This document shows positions 55,323-64,000 of a stretch of DNA of 64,000 bases, piece by piece; position 1 is the first letter of the stretch, and each line of letters begins with the position of its first letter. Origin of the DNA: Thelonectria olida (taxonomy: Eukaryota > Ascomycota > Sordariomycetes > Hypocreales > Nectriaceae); NCBI GenBank assembly GCA_020736575.1, contig JAGPYM010000008.1, positions 930,001-994,000 on the forward strand, given 5' to 3'. Both the position numbers and the translations under genes were made by a program. Below the pieces are notes generated by a model, which saw nothing but the letters and a program-made list of their open reading frames with translations, had not been told where the DNA came from and ran no database searches.

Positions 55323-57184
55323 ATGCCTAGCAAGACGCCGCGCGGCAACGGGAATAAGCCCGCGCCCAAGAACACCAAGGATGTGGAGATGACGGACTCG
55401 TCCAAGTCCAAGGGCAAGAAGGTCGCCAAGGACGGCGATGAGGAGATGACTGTCGTTGTACCACCCTCCAAGACACCTAAACAGTCCTCCAAGGGCTCTG
55501 CAGATGCCGAGGGCGATGTGGACATGGACGTGGACAAGGAGGATGATGCTGAGGAAAAGGTCGATCCCGTTGTCCAGACCGTCGCAGGTGAGCATCAATC
55601 CCACAACGACATTACCAATATCGGTTGCAATGGCTAACCCAGACCCCTATTGTAGATATCAAGAGCAACTTTGCCTTGTTAGACCGCGCCGTTGCTCTGT
55701 TCGATGCCAGATTCTCCCTCCGTGCTCTGCGGTCCATCTCCATTATCCGCAAGCGCCTGACTCCCGATATCCTCGCTCAGGTCATTGCCGAGACGTTCCC
55801 CGTCACTGTTGCCTCAGGGAACGTTGCCAAGAAGCTTCTCTCTGCCATCGACCGCGAGAACGTTCAGCTCAAGGCTGGAAACGAGATGGAGGTCGATTCT
55901 GATTCTTCCAAGACACCCCCTAAGAACGGCTCCAAGAAGGAGAACAAGGAGATCATCCCCGAGATTGACATCTTCCTTGGTATCCTGGTCCAGGTCCACC
56001 TCCTCGATTCGAAGCAGTTCCAGCGCGGCTCCGTGTTCTCTCAGTATTTGGCCGATCGAGTCCAGGAATTGAACCGCCGCACCCTCGACTCTCTGTCTGC
56101 CAAGATCTACTTCTACTATACGCTGTTTTGCGAGCACAGCGATCCTCTTCCTCCTTCTCCTCAGTCGCCCGTTGTCGCTATTCGACCTACGCTTCTTGCT
56201 GCGCTTCGAACGGCTGTACTACGAAAGGACGTTGACACTCAAGCCTCAGTCATTGTTCTGTTGCTGCGAAACTACCTCTCGACTTCACACATCAACCAAG
56301 CTGACCTCCTTGTTTCTCACACGCAATTCCCCGAGAATGCTGTGAACAACCAAGTGGCGCGCTTCCTCTACTACCTTGGCCGCATCCGGGCCATCCAGCT
56401 CCGATACACCGAAGCCCACGAGCACCTCACAGCTGCGACTCGCAAGGCTCCCTCAAGCAGCTGCGCCCTAGGATTCTCCCAAACGGCGACCAAGCTGCTT
56501 CTGGTGGTTGAGCTTTTGATGGGTGATATCCCCGATCGCGCTACGTTCCGACTGCCGACTATGGAGATTGCTCTCCACCCCTACTTCCTGCTTGTGCAGG
56601 CTGTCCGTGTGGGCAACCTGGAGGATTTCGAGACGACGATTGCTGACCACGCGGACACGTTCCGACGAGACGGTACCTACAGCCTGATTCTGCGCCTGCG
56701 ACAAAACGTCATCAAGACCGGCATCCGCATGATGTCCCTGTCCTACTCACGGATTTCCCTCCGCGATATCTGCATCCGCCTGCAACTCGGTAGCGAGGAG
56801 TCGGCAGAGTACATCGTAGCCAAGGCAATTAGAGATGGTGTCATTGAGGCCACGCTTGACCGGGAGCGAGGTTTCATGAAGAGCAAGGAAGTTGGCGATG
56901 TCTATGCCACCCGCGAGCCAGGCGAGGCCTTCCACGACCGAATCCGAGCCTGTCTCGCCCTCCACGATGAGAGCGTAAAAGTATGTATAGTCTAAGTACT
57001 CTCAGTCCTCTGCATGTGGTACTAACATGTTTGCTTCCAGGCTATGCGATTTCCTATGAACCAACACCGTCTCGAGCTTAAGAATGCACAAGAAGCACGC
57101 GAACGTGAGCGTGAGATGGCCAAGGAGATACAGGAGGGCGATCTCGATGATGATGATCTTGGCGGAGACTTTGATGGCATTTAA
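55323..57184 (+). CDS. RPN3: 26S proteasome non-ATPase regulatory subunit Rpn3
   Basis: Exons 55323-55587, 55656-56980 and 57041-57184, 577 aa (yeast Rpn3: 523). The Lys/Ser-rich, acidic N-terminus (about 88 residues) is a poorly conserved extension; then TPR-like helices, and the PCI domain near the C-terminus (YSRISLRDICIRLQL, SAEYIVAKAIRDGVIEATLD, TREPGEAFHDRI). The tail is Glu/Asp-rich (EIQEGDLDDDDLGGDFDGI). Rpn3 is a horseshoe subunit of the proteasome lid. Confidence 0.94.
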
Positions 57185-58058
57185 TTTCCTTACGTCACTC
57201 GGGACGGCCGGGCACTTGGAGAAACAGAGGACCTGTTTCCTGGTGTTTGGGATAGAGGTGGAGAGGGGATTGGAGTTGCAAATGGTAATGGGATCTCCAT
57301 TGTGTATTAGATACTTGGCGAGAGTGACAGGAGACAGTGGGTGAGAAGTAAGCACATACATTTCGCATTGTGTTGTTACATGCGGTAACTTGGGGTGATT
57401 GAGCCATTTGCGTGTCCCTTACCCTACACTCCAACGACGGGTTTTCTCCTCGAGGTTTTTGACTCACCAACTACACGGCGTCGGAGTCATAACTACTACC
57501 AAGTACTTGTTCGCCACGAACCTAAGATTGATGATAAAAGCACAATTAATACATCTAACCTTGGAACCTTGAAAGTAAAGGGGCCCCTGCTTTGTTTTTG
57601 ACACTGCTGTTGTCAACTTTGCGCCCTTGGATCGACATGCGTGGGTCACGAGGATGGCTGCCTTGCCGGTCCAAGCCACTCTTTCACCTTCTCACTTTCT
57701 CAACTCCAAAGTTCCAATCCAAGCCTCCCACACCCGCATATCTTCCTTGGGCTTCCATGGTTGCCCGCCCTGAAGATTCAGGCACAGTCCGTTTTATTGG
57801 CCGATCCTTGCATGCGGAAAGGTTCTGGTCTTCCCGTGCGCCCTGTGACTGACATGACTTCGACAAGCTGGAGTTGGTTCAGAGGTTGACCAGCTTGGCA
57901 GCCAAGGGATGTCATGACCGACCCCACCTGTAAGGCTGTCGCGCTTCGTGACTCTTCCATCATAAGTTTGATGGAAGATATATATATATAAGCACACTGA
58001 ATGCACATCATCAAAGCCGTGATATCAGACAAAACATCCATAGCAACACCCACTCACC
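57185..58058. promoter_or_regulatory. Intergenic region RPN3 3' end / LRR-protein promoter
   Basis: 874 bp. Ends in a clear TATA-like element (57980-57990) followed by a short leader. No gene seen. Confidence 0.5.
57980..57990 (+). promoter_or_regulatory. TATA element
   Basis: ATATATATATA followed by AGCACACTG, about 70 bp before the ATG at 58059; the clearest TATA box of the window. Confidence 0.5.
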
Positions 58059-60116
58059 ATGGCTGCCGCTACCCAGCTCCGGCTCACTGAGCCCTCAATC
58101 ACAATACATCATGACATGTCAAAACATGTCCCATCGCCAATACATACCGGCGACGACGAGGTCAACATGGACCAGGCCATCTACTACGCCAACCTCTGCA
58201 AACAGGGCCTCCATGACCTGGCCACTCGCTTCCCAACCTTTGACCATTCCCACCCCTACACTGCTGACGAGATCATTGCTCTGCCTCTCGACCAGCATCG
58301 TGTTTCCGATGCCCTGCATGACTTGCCTCGACGGAAATCCGCCCGACACGAGCTCGCTGTAGCCATCGCCTCCCTGATGTACCCGGTGCACGAGGGCTCG
58401 TTGACATCTATTATTCGATACGAGGCTGATCGAGTCCGGCTTCGTGCCTGGGCTGCCCTGCAACGTAAATTCGACATCTTGCAGACAACTCGTAAAAATG
58501 GCCACACAGCCTTTGGCATGACTGGCGGTGCAGCTCCTGGAGTTCAGGCTCCGGTCTGGGCTGCCCGAATCACCGCCCAAGGTCCCTGGGACCCGGCCAA
58601 GCATCCCATCTCGCTCGATGGCGCGCCGGCTATCCCGATGCCCGTCAAAGTGGCTCACGAGGCTGACCTTGCTCCCTTCCTGGGCCACCTTGAGAATGGC
58701 GGTACTTTCGAGTTGAAAGGCGATGAGAAGGGGTTCGAGCTCGACGAGGGACGTGGTGAGCCTTACTACGGGGTGAAGGGCGCCGAGTTCCGTAAAGGTG
58801 TCGTTTACGAGGACGGTCGAATGGACCTCTGCAAAATGGTTGTTGGGCCAGACCACATCGGCAAACTGATGGACAGCCTTCGACCCAATACCTTTGTGAA
58901 ACACTTCTTGCTGGGCAATAACATCATCGGCCCCGTCGGTGCTCAGGAGGTTGCCAGCTTCATCGAGGAGATACCGGATCGAATCGACACTTGGTATCTG
59001 GCCGGCAATTGCATTAACGGGGCTGGTCTCCGGGTCTTAGTCGATGCCATGGTTCAGTCCGAAGCCATCACCAACATCTGGCTGAAACGAAATCCCCTTG
59101 GCCCGGACGCCTCCGAGGATCTGTTCCGCCTGGTCACTGGGGTGAAAAACTTGCGAACTCTGGATCTCGACCAGACTCAGCTGGGCAACCGCGGCGTTGC
59201 GGACCTCTTCACCCGCCTGGCTGCTCACAAGGTGCAGGAGGGCAAACAACTCCCGTTGCAGCACATCTACCTCAATGGAAACGGCATTTCCGTCGAGGGT
59301 GCTCACGCCATCGGTGAGTTCTTGACGTCGCCGCATTGCGGTCTCACGTCCATCTACATGTCCTGCAATCCGCTCGGCGACGAGGGAGTGAAGGCTCTGG
59401 CGGATGCAGTCCCCAAGGCACCGTATCTGACTCGACTGTTCTTACAATCGGTTGGAGTCAGCACCAAAGGTGCCATTGCGCTCTGCAATGCCGTCACCGG
59501 CCACCACACCCTCGAGGCCTTTGACCTTGGCCAGGGCTACATCACCCACGATCTGGGCCAGGCGTACAATTATCTGGAGGACGGAGCCGTGCCTGCCATT
59601 ATGCAGCTCATCACTACCAAGAGCCGACTTGCGTACCTCAACTTTGGACACTGCCCCTTGACCCCACCGGGTATCCGACTTGTCGGTGATGCAGTCCTTA
59701 AGAGCCCGACGCTCGTGTACTACTCAGCTTGGTCCATTCTCCCTGACCCGACCTTGCTTGCGGCGACCTTCAAGCCCTCGGTTGATACCCGCTTGGTGAA
59801 CCCTGCGGACCGCACTACTGCGCAGATTGAGCTGGACAAGGCGGTTCGCGAGCACCTCGCCGCCAACGTGAAAGCGCGATACGGCGACGACGTGTCGTAC
59901 ACACGCTTCATGAGCGAAGAGCGGCGCTGGCTCGTCAGCGACAAAACCGACGTGCGCAAAATCGATTCCGTGTACCGCAATCGAGATGCTGGGCTGGCGC
60001 GCCGGCGGTTGATGACGCTGGTCAAAAATTGGGAGGAGGGCGATGAGACTCTGGATCGTGTTATGAATGCTCAGGCTCCGACTTGCTCGTTGCGTCGACG
60101 CGGTAAGAAAGAGTAG
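58059..60116 (+). CDS. Leucine-rich repeat (RNI-like) protein, function unknown
   Basis: 685 aa in a single exon, unlike most neighbours. Residues 1-270 are an unrecognised N-terminal region with aromatic and basic stretches (MSKHVPSPIHTGDDEVNMD). From about 280 to 560 there are ribonuclease-inhibitor-type repeats: FLLGNNIIGPVGAQEVASF, WYLAGNCINGAGLRVLVDAM, LDLDQTQLGNRGVADLF, IYLNGNGISVEGAHAIGEFL, IYMSCNPLGDEGVKALADA. The C-terminus is basic (SLRRRGKKE). No signal peptide, membrane segment or NB-ARC/NACHT domain. Such repeats usually bind proteins (compare RanGAP), but I assign no function. Confidence 0.8.
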   Translation: MAAATQLRLTEPSITIHHDMSKHVPSPIHTGDDEVNMDQAIYYANLCKQGLHDLATRFPTFDHSHPYTADEIIALPLDQHRVSDALHDLPRRKSARHELAVAIASLMYPVHEGSLTSIIRYEADRVRLRAWAALQRKFDILQTTRKNGHTAFGMTGGAAPGVQAPVWAARITAQGPWDPAKHPISLDGAPAIPMPVKVAHEADLAPFLGHLENGGTFELKGDEKGFELDEGRGEPYYGVKGAEFRKGVVYEDGRMDLCKMVVGPDHIGKLMDSLRPNTFVKHFLLGNNIIGPVGAQEVASFIEEIPDRIDTWYLAGNCINGAGLRVLVDAMVQSEAITNIWLKRNPLGPDASEDLFRLVTGVKNLRTLDLDQTQLGNRGVADLFTRLAAHKVQEGKQLPLQHIYLNGNGISVEGAHAIGEFLTSPHCGLTSIYMSCNPLGDEGVKALADAVPKAPYLTRLFLQSVGVSTKGAIALCNAVTGHHTLEAFDLGQGYITHDLGQAYNYLEDGAVPAIMQLITTKSRLAYLNFGHCPLTPPGIRLVGDAVLKSPTLVYYSAWSILPDPTLLAATFKPSVDTRLVNPADRTTAQIELDKAVREHLAANVKARYGDDVSYTRFMSEERRWLVSDKTDVRKIDSVYRNRDAGLARRRLMTLVKNWEEGDETLDRVMNAQAPTCSLRRRGKKE

Positions 60117-60683
60117 ACAGTCGACATGATTCTGAAGGTAATGCACTCGCTCGCTGCCTCTCTTTGTGGTACCCAGTTTGGACTTTACAGTGGTTTTCGT
60201 CTTTGGCTCTTTAGTTAGTTAACCAGTACGGACAAGATTGATACTAGGATGAATGCGAATTATGGTCGAATATGAAAATGAACATGAACGTTGTGATGGG
60301 AATGTGCAGTGCTCAATTGAATAGTCGTTCTCGTCTAAGTGGTGCACAGTGTGCACACGTGACGGTGCGTCTTCGGTCGCGGCGCGTGCCAGCATCTCCC
60401 CATATCGCAGCCTCGCGCGTTCTCATCTTACCTCTCCGAGCGCTACTTCACCCATGAATCGCGAATATAGATACGATAAACCGCCTAGACGAGACAAAGG
60501 TTCACAGCGCAGTCGCACGACAACAAAATTCCTCCCGAGGACAGATGCGCTGAGTCCCAGCAACCCCAAGTCTCGGCTCCGCGCCGCGACGACATCATTT
60601 GTGCGAGGCTCGCCTCGCATCGCACACCCCGCAACCTTGACTTCATATAATCCTTGATCCGCTCGCCGTTGAATTCTTTCCCG
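60117..60683. promoter_or_regulatory. Intergenic region LRR gene 3' end / MYST HAT promoter
   Basis: 567 bp; CACGTG at about 60356. Nothing else seen. Confidence 0.45.
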
Positions 60684-62841
60684 ATGCCTCAAAAGCGCAA
60701 GCGACCAGACGAGCCCCCCGAACCCGTGCCCCTTCCTCAATCTCAACCACGGCCGCCGCAGCAGCCTCAACCTCGCCCCGCGAATACACAACCTCCCCCG
60801 GCGCGTCGTGCTACGCGTAACACTCCAGTTCAACCACCTCCGATCCCGCCTCAATATCACTACCTGGCACCCTCGGCCCCGAGGCCAGCTCAACCAGCGC
60901 CGGCACAGTTGCAGCCTTCCCCGAACATTGAGACGGAACAGAGGCGCACGCGCAGCCGGCCTTCAACTACACCAGCAGTCCCGTCCTCGCCTCAGCTGGC
61001 CTCACTTGCGCGCGCTGCCCTCCAAGCCTCGTCTGTACCATGGACCCCGCCTGAATCGCACGCCCAAACGACGACTCGTCCACCGACTCAAACAGCAGTC
61101 CGACCACCCGTCCCGCCAACGACGACGAAGGCGACTCGACATCCCGCCATGGCAAGCGTCGCTCCTCCCATTCGAAGCGCTCCCGTCCGGACCACCCCCG
61201 TTGCCGCTCCTGTGAGGAATGCACCCGTCACCGCGGTTCGACCGCCGTCTAACCTCGTCGCCCCCGAAATCACATACCATGTGCCCCAGGCACATTCGTC
61301 GTCGCAGCGCACATCGGCCCTCGTTCGGCCTCACGGCCCGTCCGCCCCACCACCCAAGCTGCAGGCCATGACCGTGACGCCGGTATACCCTCCCAAACCG
61401 CCAACGATATCTCAGTACCAAACGCCAGCGCCAGCCGAGCGAGTCCCCCCTCGACCTGATCGTAACATCGACAAGGTCGTGCTGGGAAATATCTGCTTTC
61501 GCACGTGGTACCCCAGCTACTATGGCAAAGAGGTCTTGGGTGACATTTCTGGGCACTCTGGGAAGACTGGGAGCAAGGATACAGGCGGCAAAGACCAGAC
61601 TGGTGGTAAGGCGGCTTCCCGAAAAGAGCGTGACCATCTTCCTGTGCTCGAGCGCCTCTACGTTTGTCCCTGCTGCTTCAAGTACTCCAAAGAGCTTGTG
61701 GCGTGGTGGCGCCATGTCCGAGTGTGTGAAGGGCAAGCTCATGTGCCCGGCCGCAAAATCTACACCCATCCTCAGGGCCGGCGAAAAGTCTTGATTCCCC
61801 ATGACGGCAAGGTGCCGGCCCCCGGGGCGAAGAAGCGCCGGGGAGAAGGTGGAGTGAAATACATCGAGGAAGTTATCCAGGATGAAGGGGAATGGAGCAT
61901 CTGGGAAGTCGATGGCGAACAGGATCCGGTATGTTCTACAATCAACCATGTCACGGCTTTCGTTTGTTTGCACGTATGAATCACCCGTGACTAACATCTG
62001 TCGGCACGCCCAGCTCTTCTGCCAGAACCTCTCCCTGTTTGCCAAGCTCTTCCTCGATAACAAGTCCGTCTTCTTCGATGTCTCAGGCTTCAACTACTTC
62101 CTACTCGTCTACACCCCTCCGCCTCCAAAGGCCCCTGGCAATGGAGACGTTCTTCGACCACACATCACTGGCTTCTTCTCCAAGGAGAAGATGTCTTGGG
62201 ATAATAACAATCTCGCGTGCATCTTGGTCTTCCCGCCGTGGCAGCGCAAGGGCCTCGGCGCTCTTCTCATGGGCGCCTCGTACGAGATCTCTCGACGAGA
62301 AGGCATCCTCGGTGGGCCGGAGAAGCCCATCTCGGATCTGGGCAAGAAGGGCTATAAACGGTTCTGGGCGGGGGAAATCGCGCGGTGGCTGCTTGGCCTA
62401 GACCTCAATGCAAACGACGGCAAGGAGGTGCTCGTCGACGTCAACGACTGCAGCCAGGCGACGTGGATTCACCCAGACGACTGCCTGCTGGTGCTTCGGG
62501 ACATGGGCATCGTCGAAGAGGCGGGCATGGGGCCTGGGAAGCCTCCCAAGGTCGAGAAGGAATCGCACGGCGAGGAACCGGCAACAGCGTCGTCGTCTGC
62601 GGCGGCGGTGGAGAAAGTAGAAGGTGGTGAACAGCACCCAGCTGTCGAAGAGGCGGCCGACAAGGAGGTCAAGATGGTGTTGCGGGTGCGGGTAGACAAG
62701 CAAGCATTGCGACGCTACGTTTCGGAGCACCGGATCCTTTTGGAGCGGACGTGTGATGCGGACGGGTTTGTAGAGGGCTATGCCATGAAGGCTCTCGAGT
62801 CCAAGGAGGAGGCAGAGGACGAAGAGAATCAAGAGGAGTAA
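60684..62841 (+). CDS. MYST-family histone acetyltransferase, Sas2-like
   Basis: Exons 60684-61928 and 62014-62841, 690 aa. The first 270 residues are Pro/Arg/Thr-rich and disordered. The MYST zinc finger is C328-x2-C331...H344-x3-C348 (YVCPCCFKYSKELVAWWRH). The catalytic part has the autoacetylation Lys432 (KLFLDNKSVFFDV), Cys484 (NNNLACILVFPPW), the acetyl-CoA loop QRKGLGALL and Glu518 in GGPEKPISDLG. No chromodomain (so not Esa1) and no PHD finger are visible; that, and the divergent core, suggest the Sas2 group, which acetylates H4K16 in yeast. The C-terminal 120 residues are acidic. Confidence 0.82.
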
Positions 62842-64000
62842 GTGGTTTGGCTGGGTTTTTAGGCGAACAAGTGCAGGATTGGGATTGGGATTGGGATTGG
62901 AATGGATGGAGGCTTTACTACGTGATCATGATACCCCCCCACCGAGTCAGTTCAAGCTCGGCTTTGCTCGACTACCTAATCAATGAATACAGTTTGACCA
63001 TGACATTTTTATCTTCTCCCTTTCCGTCTTCTTTGCAAATATCTTGAATAGGTGTCATCATGACACCGAGCCTTTTTTACGGACAAATACCGGCATCTCT
63101 TAAGACATGGCAGCAACGCCTCCAAATGCCACTCGGCGTCTAGACCCGTCCGTCCCATCATGACGCCTCCCGGCCGTTGGACACAGCCGCGGTCCAAGTT
63201 TCAGCCGCCGCACCTGAGGAAATGCCCGCCGGAGCCGGGACCGTTCCGGAGCCATTGACCGCCCCCGAGGGACGAAACGAGCCGGAAAACTCGGGGGATG
63301 TGTTGATGAGAAGGCCGCCGGCGATATTGGATTCAAAAGATGAGAGGGAGAGGACTCAATTGCCTTCAATGGCTGTTACACCCATTCTCTTCTCATCATC
63401 CTCATCTTTCTCTCATGGCTTCAACCCCGATGCCGCTCCGTTGAGCTTCCCCAAAGTGGAAAGGAGCTTGGACCCCGACGACAAGATTCTCACGCAGTCG
63501 ACGTCCGCCAACCCGAAATTGCCCAGGACACCCCCCCCCTTGTGCCGAAAAATTTTCGCGTCTTCTATTTGCTTGCAACAACGCTGTGAACAATCGCGAC
63601 GAGTTACTGAGGTTACAGCCTGAGAAACACAACAGCCAGCGGGAAGTCCTAATTTCAGCACCCGCCAAAGAACCACTTCTTACGTCCCTTGAAGTGGGTG
63701 TGTGGGTGTGCCACTGCTGCCAGCTGAGCGAAGACATAGCCCAACCCAGAGCATGCGAATTGAATCCGCACGGCATATTCGTAACTCTATCGGCTTTGGA
63801 GTTGTCATGTTCAGCGCACAGTGCCTTATCTGGTATTGGGCGTTGTTCAACTAAGGTTGCCCGGGGTTTGTCCTATTGGTTGTTACAGTGTGGGCGATCC
63901 AATTCGCACATGGATGGCTCTGGTCCCGTTCGAAACGTTGAGCTTCTGCCGTGGCTGAGTCAACTTTATCTCTTCATGAGCCTCCTGCCTTGACGACATA
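62842..64000. other. Intergenic region at window end
   Basis: 1.16 kb after the HAT gene. Contains a GGGATT microsatellite and C-runs near 62930 and 63530. ORFs at 63177-63623 and 63586-63993 lack coding character; a gene starting beyond the window cannot be excluded. Confidence 0.4.
62876..62900. repeat. GGGATT microsatellite
   Basis: Four GGATTG-type hexamer units, 34 bp after the HAT stop; not the fungal telomere repeat TTAGGG. Confidence 0.9.

Noticed and set aside
62876..62900. Telomere-like repeat
   Set aside because: The unit is GGGATT, not TTAGGG, and is only four units long within a gene-rich region.
63177..63993. Two overlapping + ORFs at the window end
   Set aside because: No motif, ordinary intergenic composition and no splice signals that extend them.

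Overview
The window is nuclear DNA of a filamentous ascomycete. Most genes have short introns (about 50-110 nt) with GTAAGT-like donors and CTAAC/CTGAC-like branch points. ATP-citrate lyase is encoded by two adjacent, divergently transcribed genes (ACL2/ACL1), as in Sordariomycetes. The gene content fits Hypocreales (Fusarium- or Trichoderma-like), but that placement is an inference. I saw no tRNA, rRNA, CRISPR array, transposase or secondary-metabolite cluster. All exon models come from reading splice sites and protein motifs by eye.

Layout. 0-10 kb: a partial MAPR/cytochrome b5-like gene (-), a coiled-coil SnaD/Cut12-like spindle pole protein (+), a Whi2-like BTB protein (-), replication factor C subunit 3 (-) and a Lcb3-type sphingoid base phosphate phosphatase (-). 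11-24 kb is dense: an Oar1-like reductase (+) tail-to-tail with UBA2 (-), queuosine salvage QNG1 (+), DNA polymerase delta subunit POLD4 (-) head-to-head with guanylate kinase (+), a doubtful ORF (-), SKI8 (-), mitochondrial L32 (-) and the Cdc10-type septin (+). 24.2-28.2 kb is a 4-kb stretch with no convincing gene. 28-31 kb: a GH72 glucanosyltransferase GEL1 (+) and a small Cys-rich protein (-). 32-40 kb: ACL2 (-) and ACL1 (+) separated by 3.9 kb. 40-50 kb: mitochondrial L30 (+), EAF3 (-), LYS2 (+), the kinetochore protein CNL2/NKP2 (+) and a thioredoxin-like ER protein (-). 51-63 kb: TAF12, RPN3, a large leucine-rich-repeat protein and a MYST acetyltransferase (all +).

How the genes relate. 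Most are housekeeping: DNA replication (RFC3, POLD4, GUK1), chromatin and transcription (EAF3, TAF12, MYST HAT), protein turnover and modification (UBA2, RPN3), mitochondrial translation (L30m, L32m), cell wall and septation (GEL1, septin), lysine biosynthesis (LYS2) and cytosolic acetyl-CoA (ACL1/ACL2).

Most notable observations: (1) paired GAGGTACCTC palindromes, each pair spaced exactly 33 bp, near both ends of the ACL1/ACL2 intergenic region; (2) two adjacent near-duplicate introns in LYS2 around a 25-nt exon; (3) a 649-nt EAF3 intron ending just inside an open frame that could start a chromodomain-less isoform; (4) an overlapping out-of-frame upstream ORF on the phosphatase gene; (5) a CPC1/Gcn4-type site plus a tiny uORF at LYS2. 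I found no clearly new multi-gene system.
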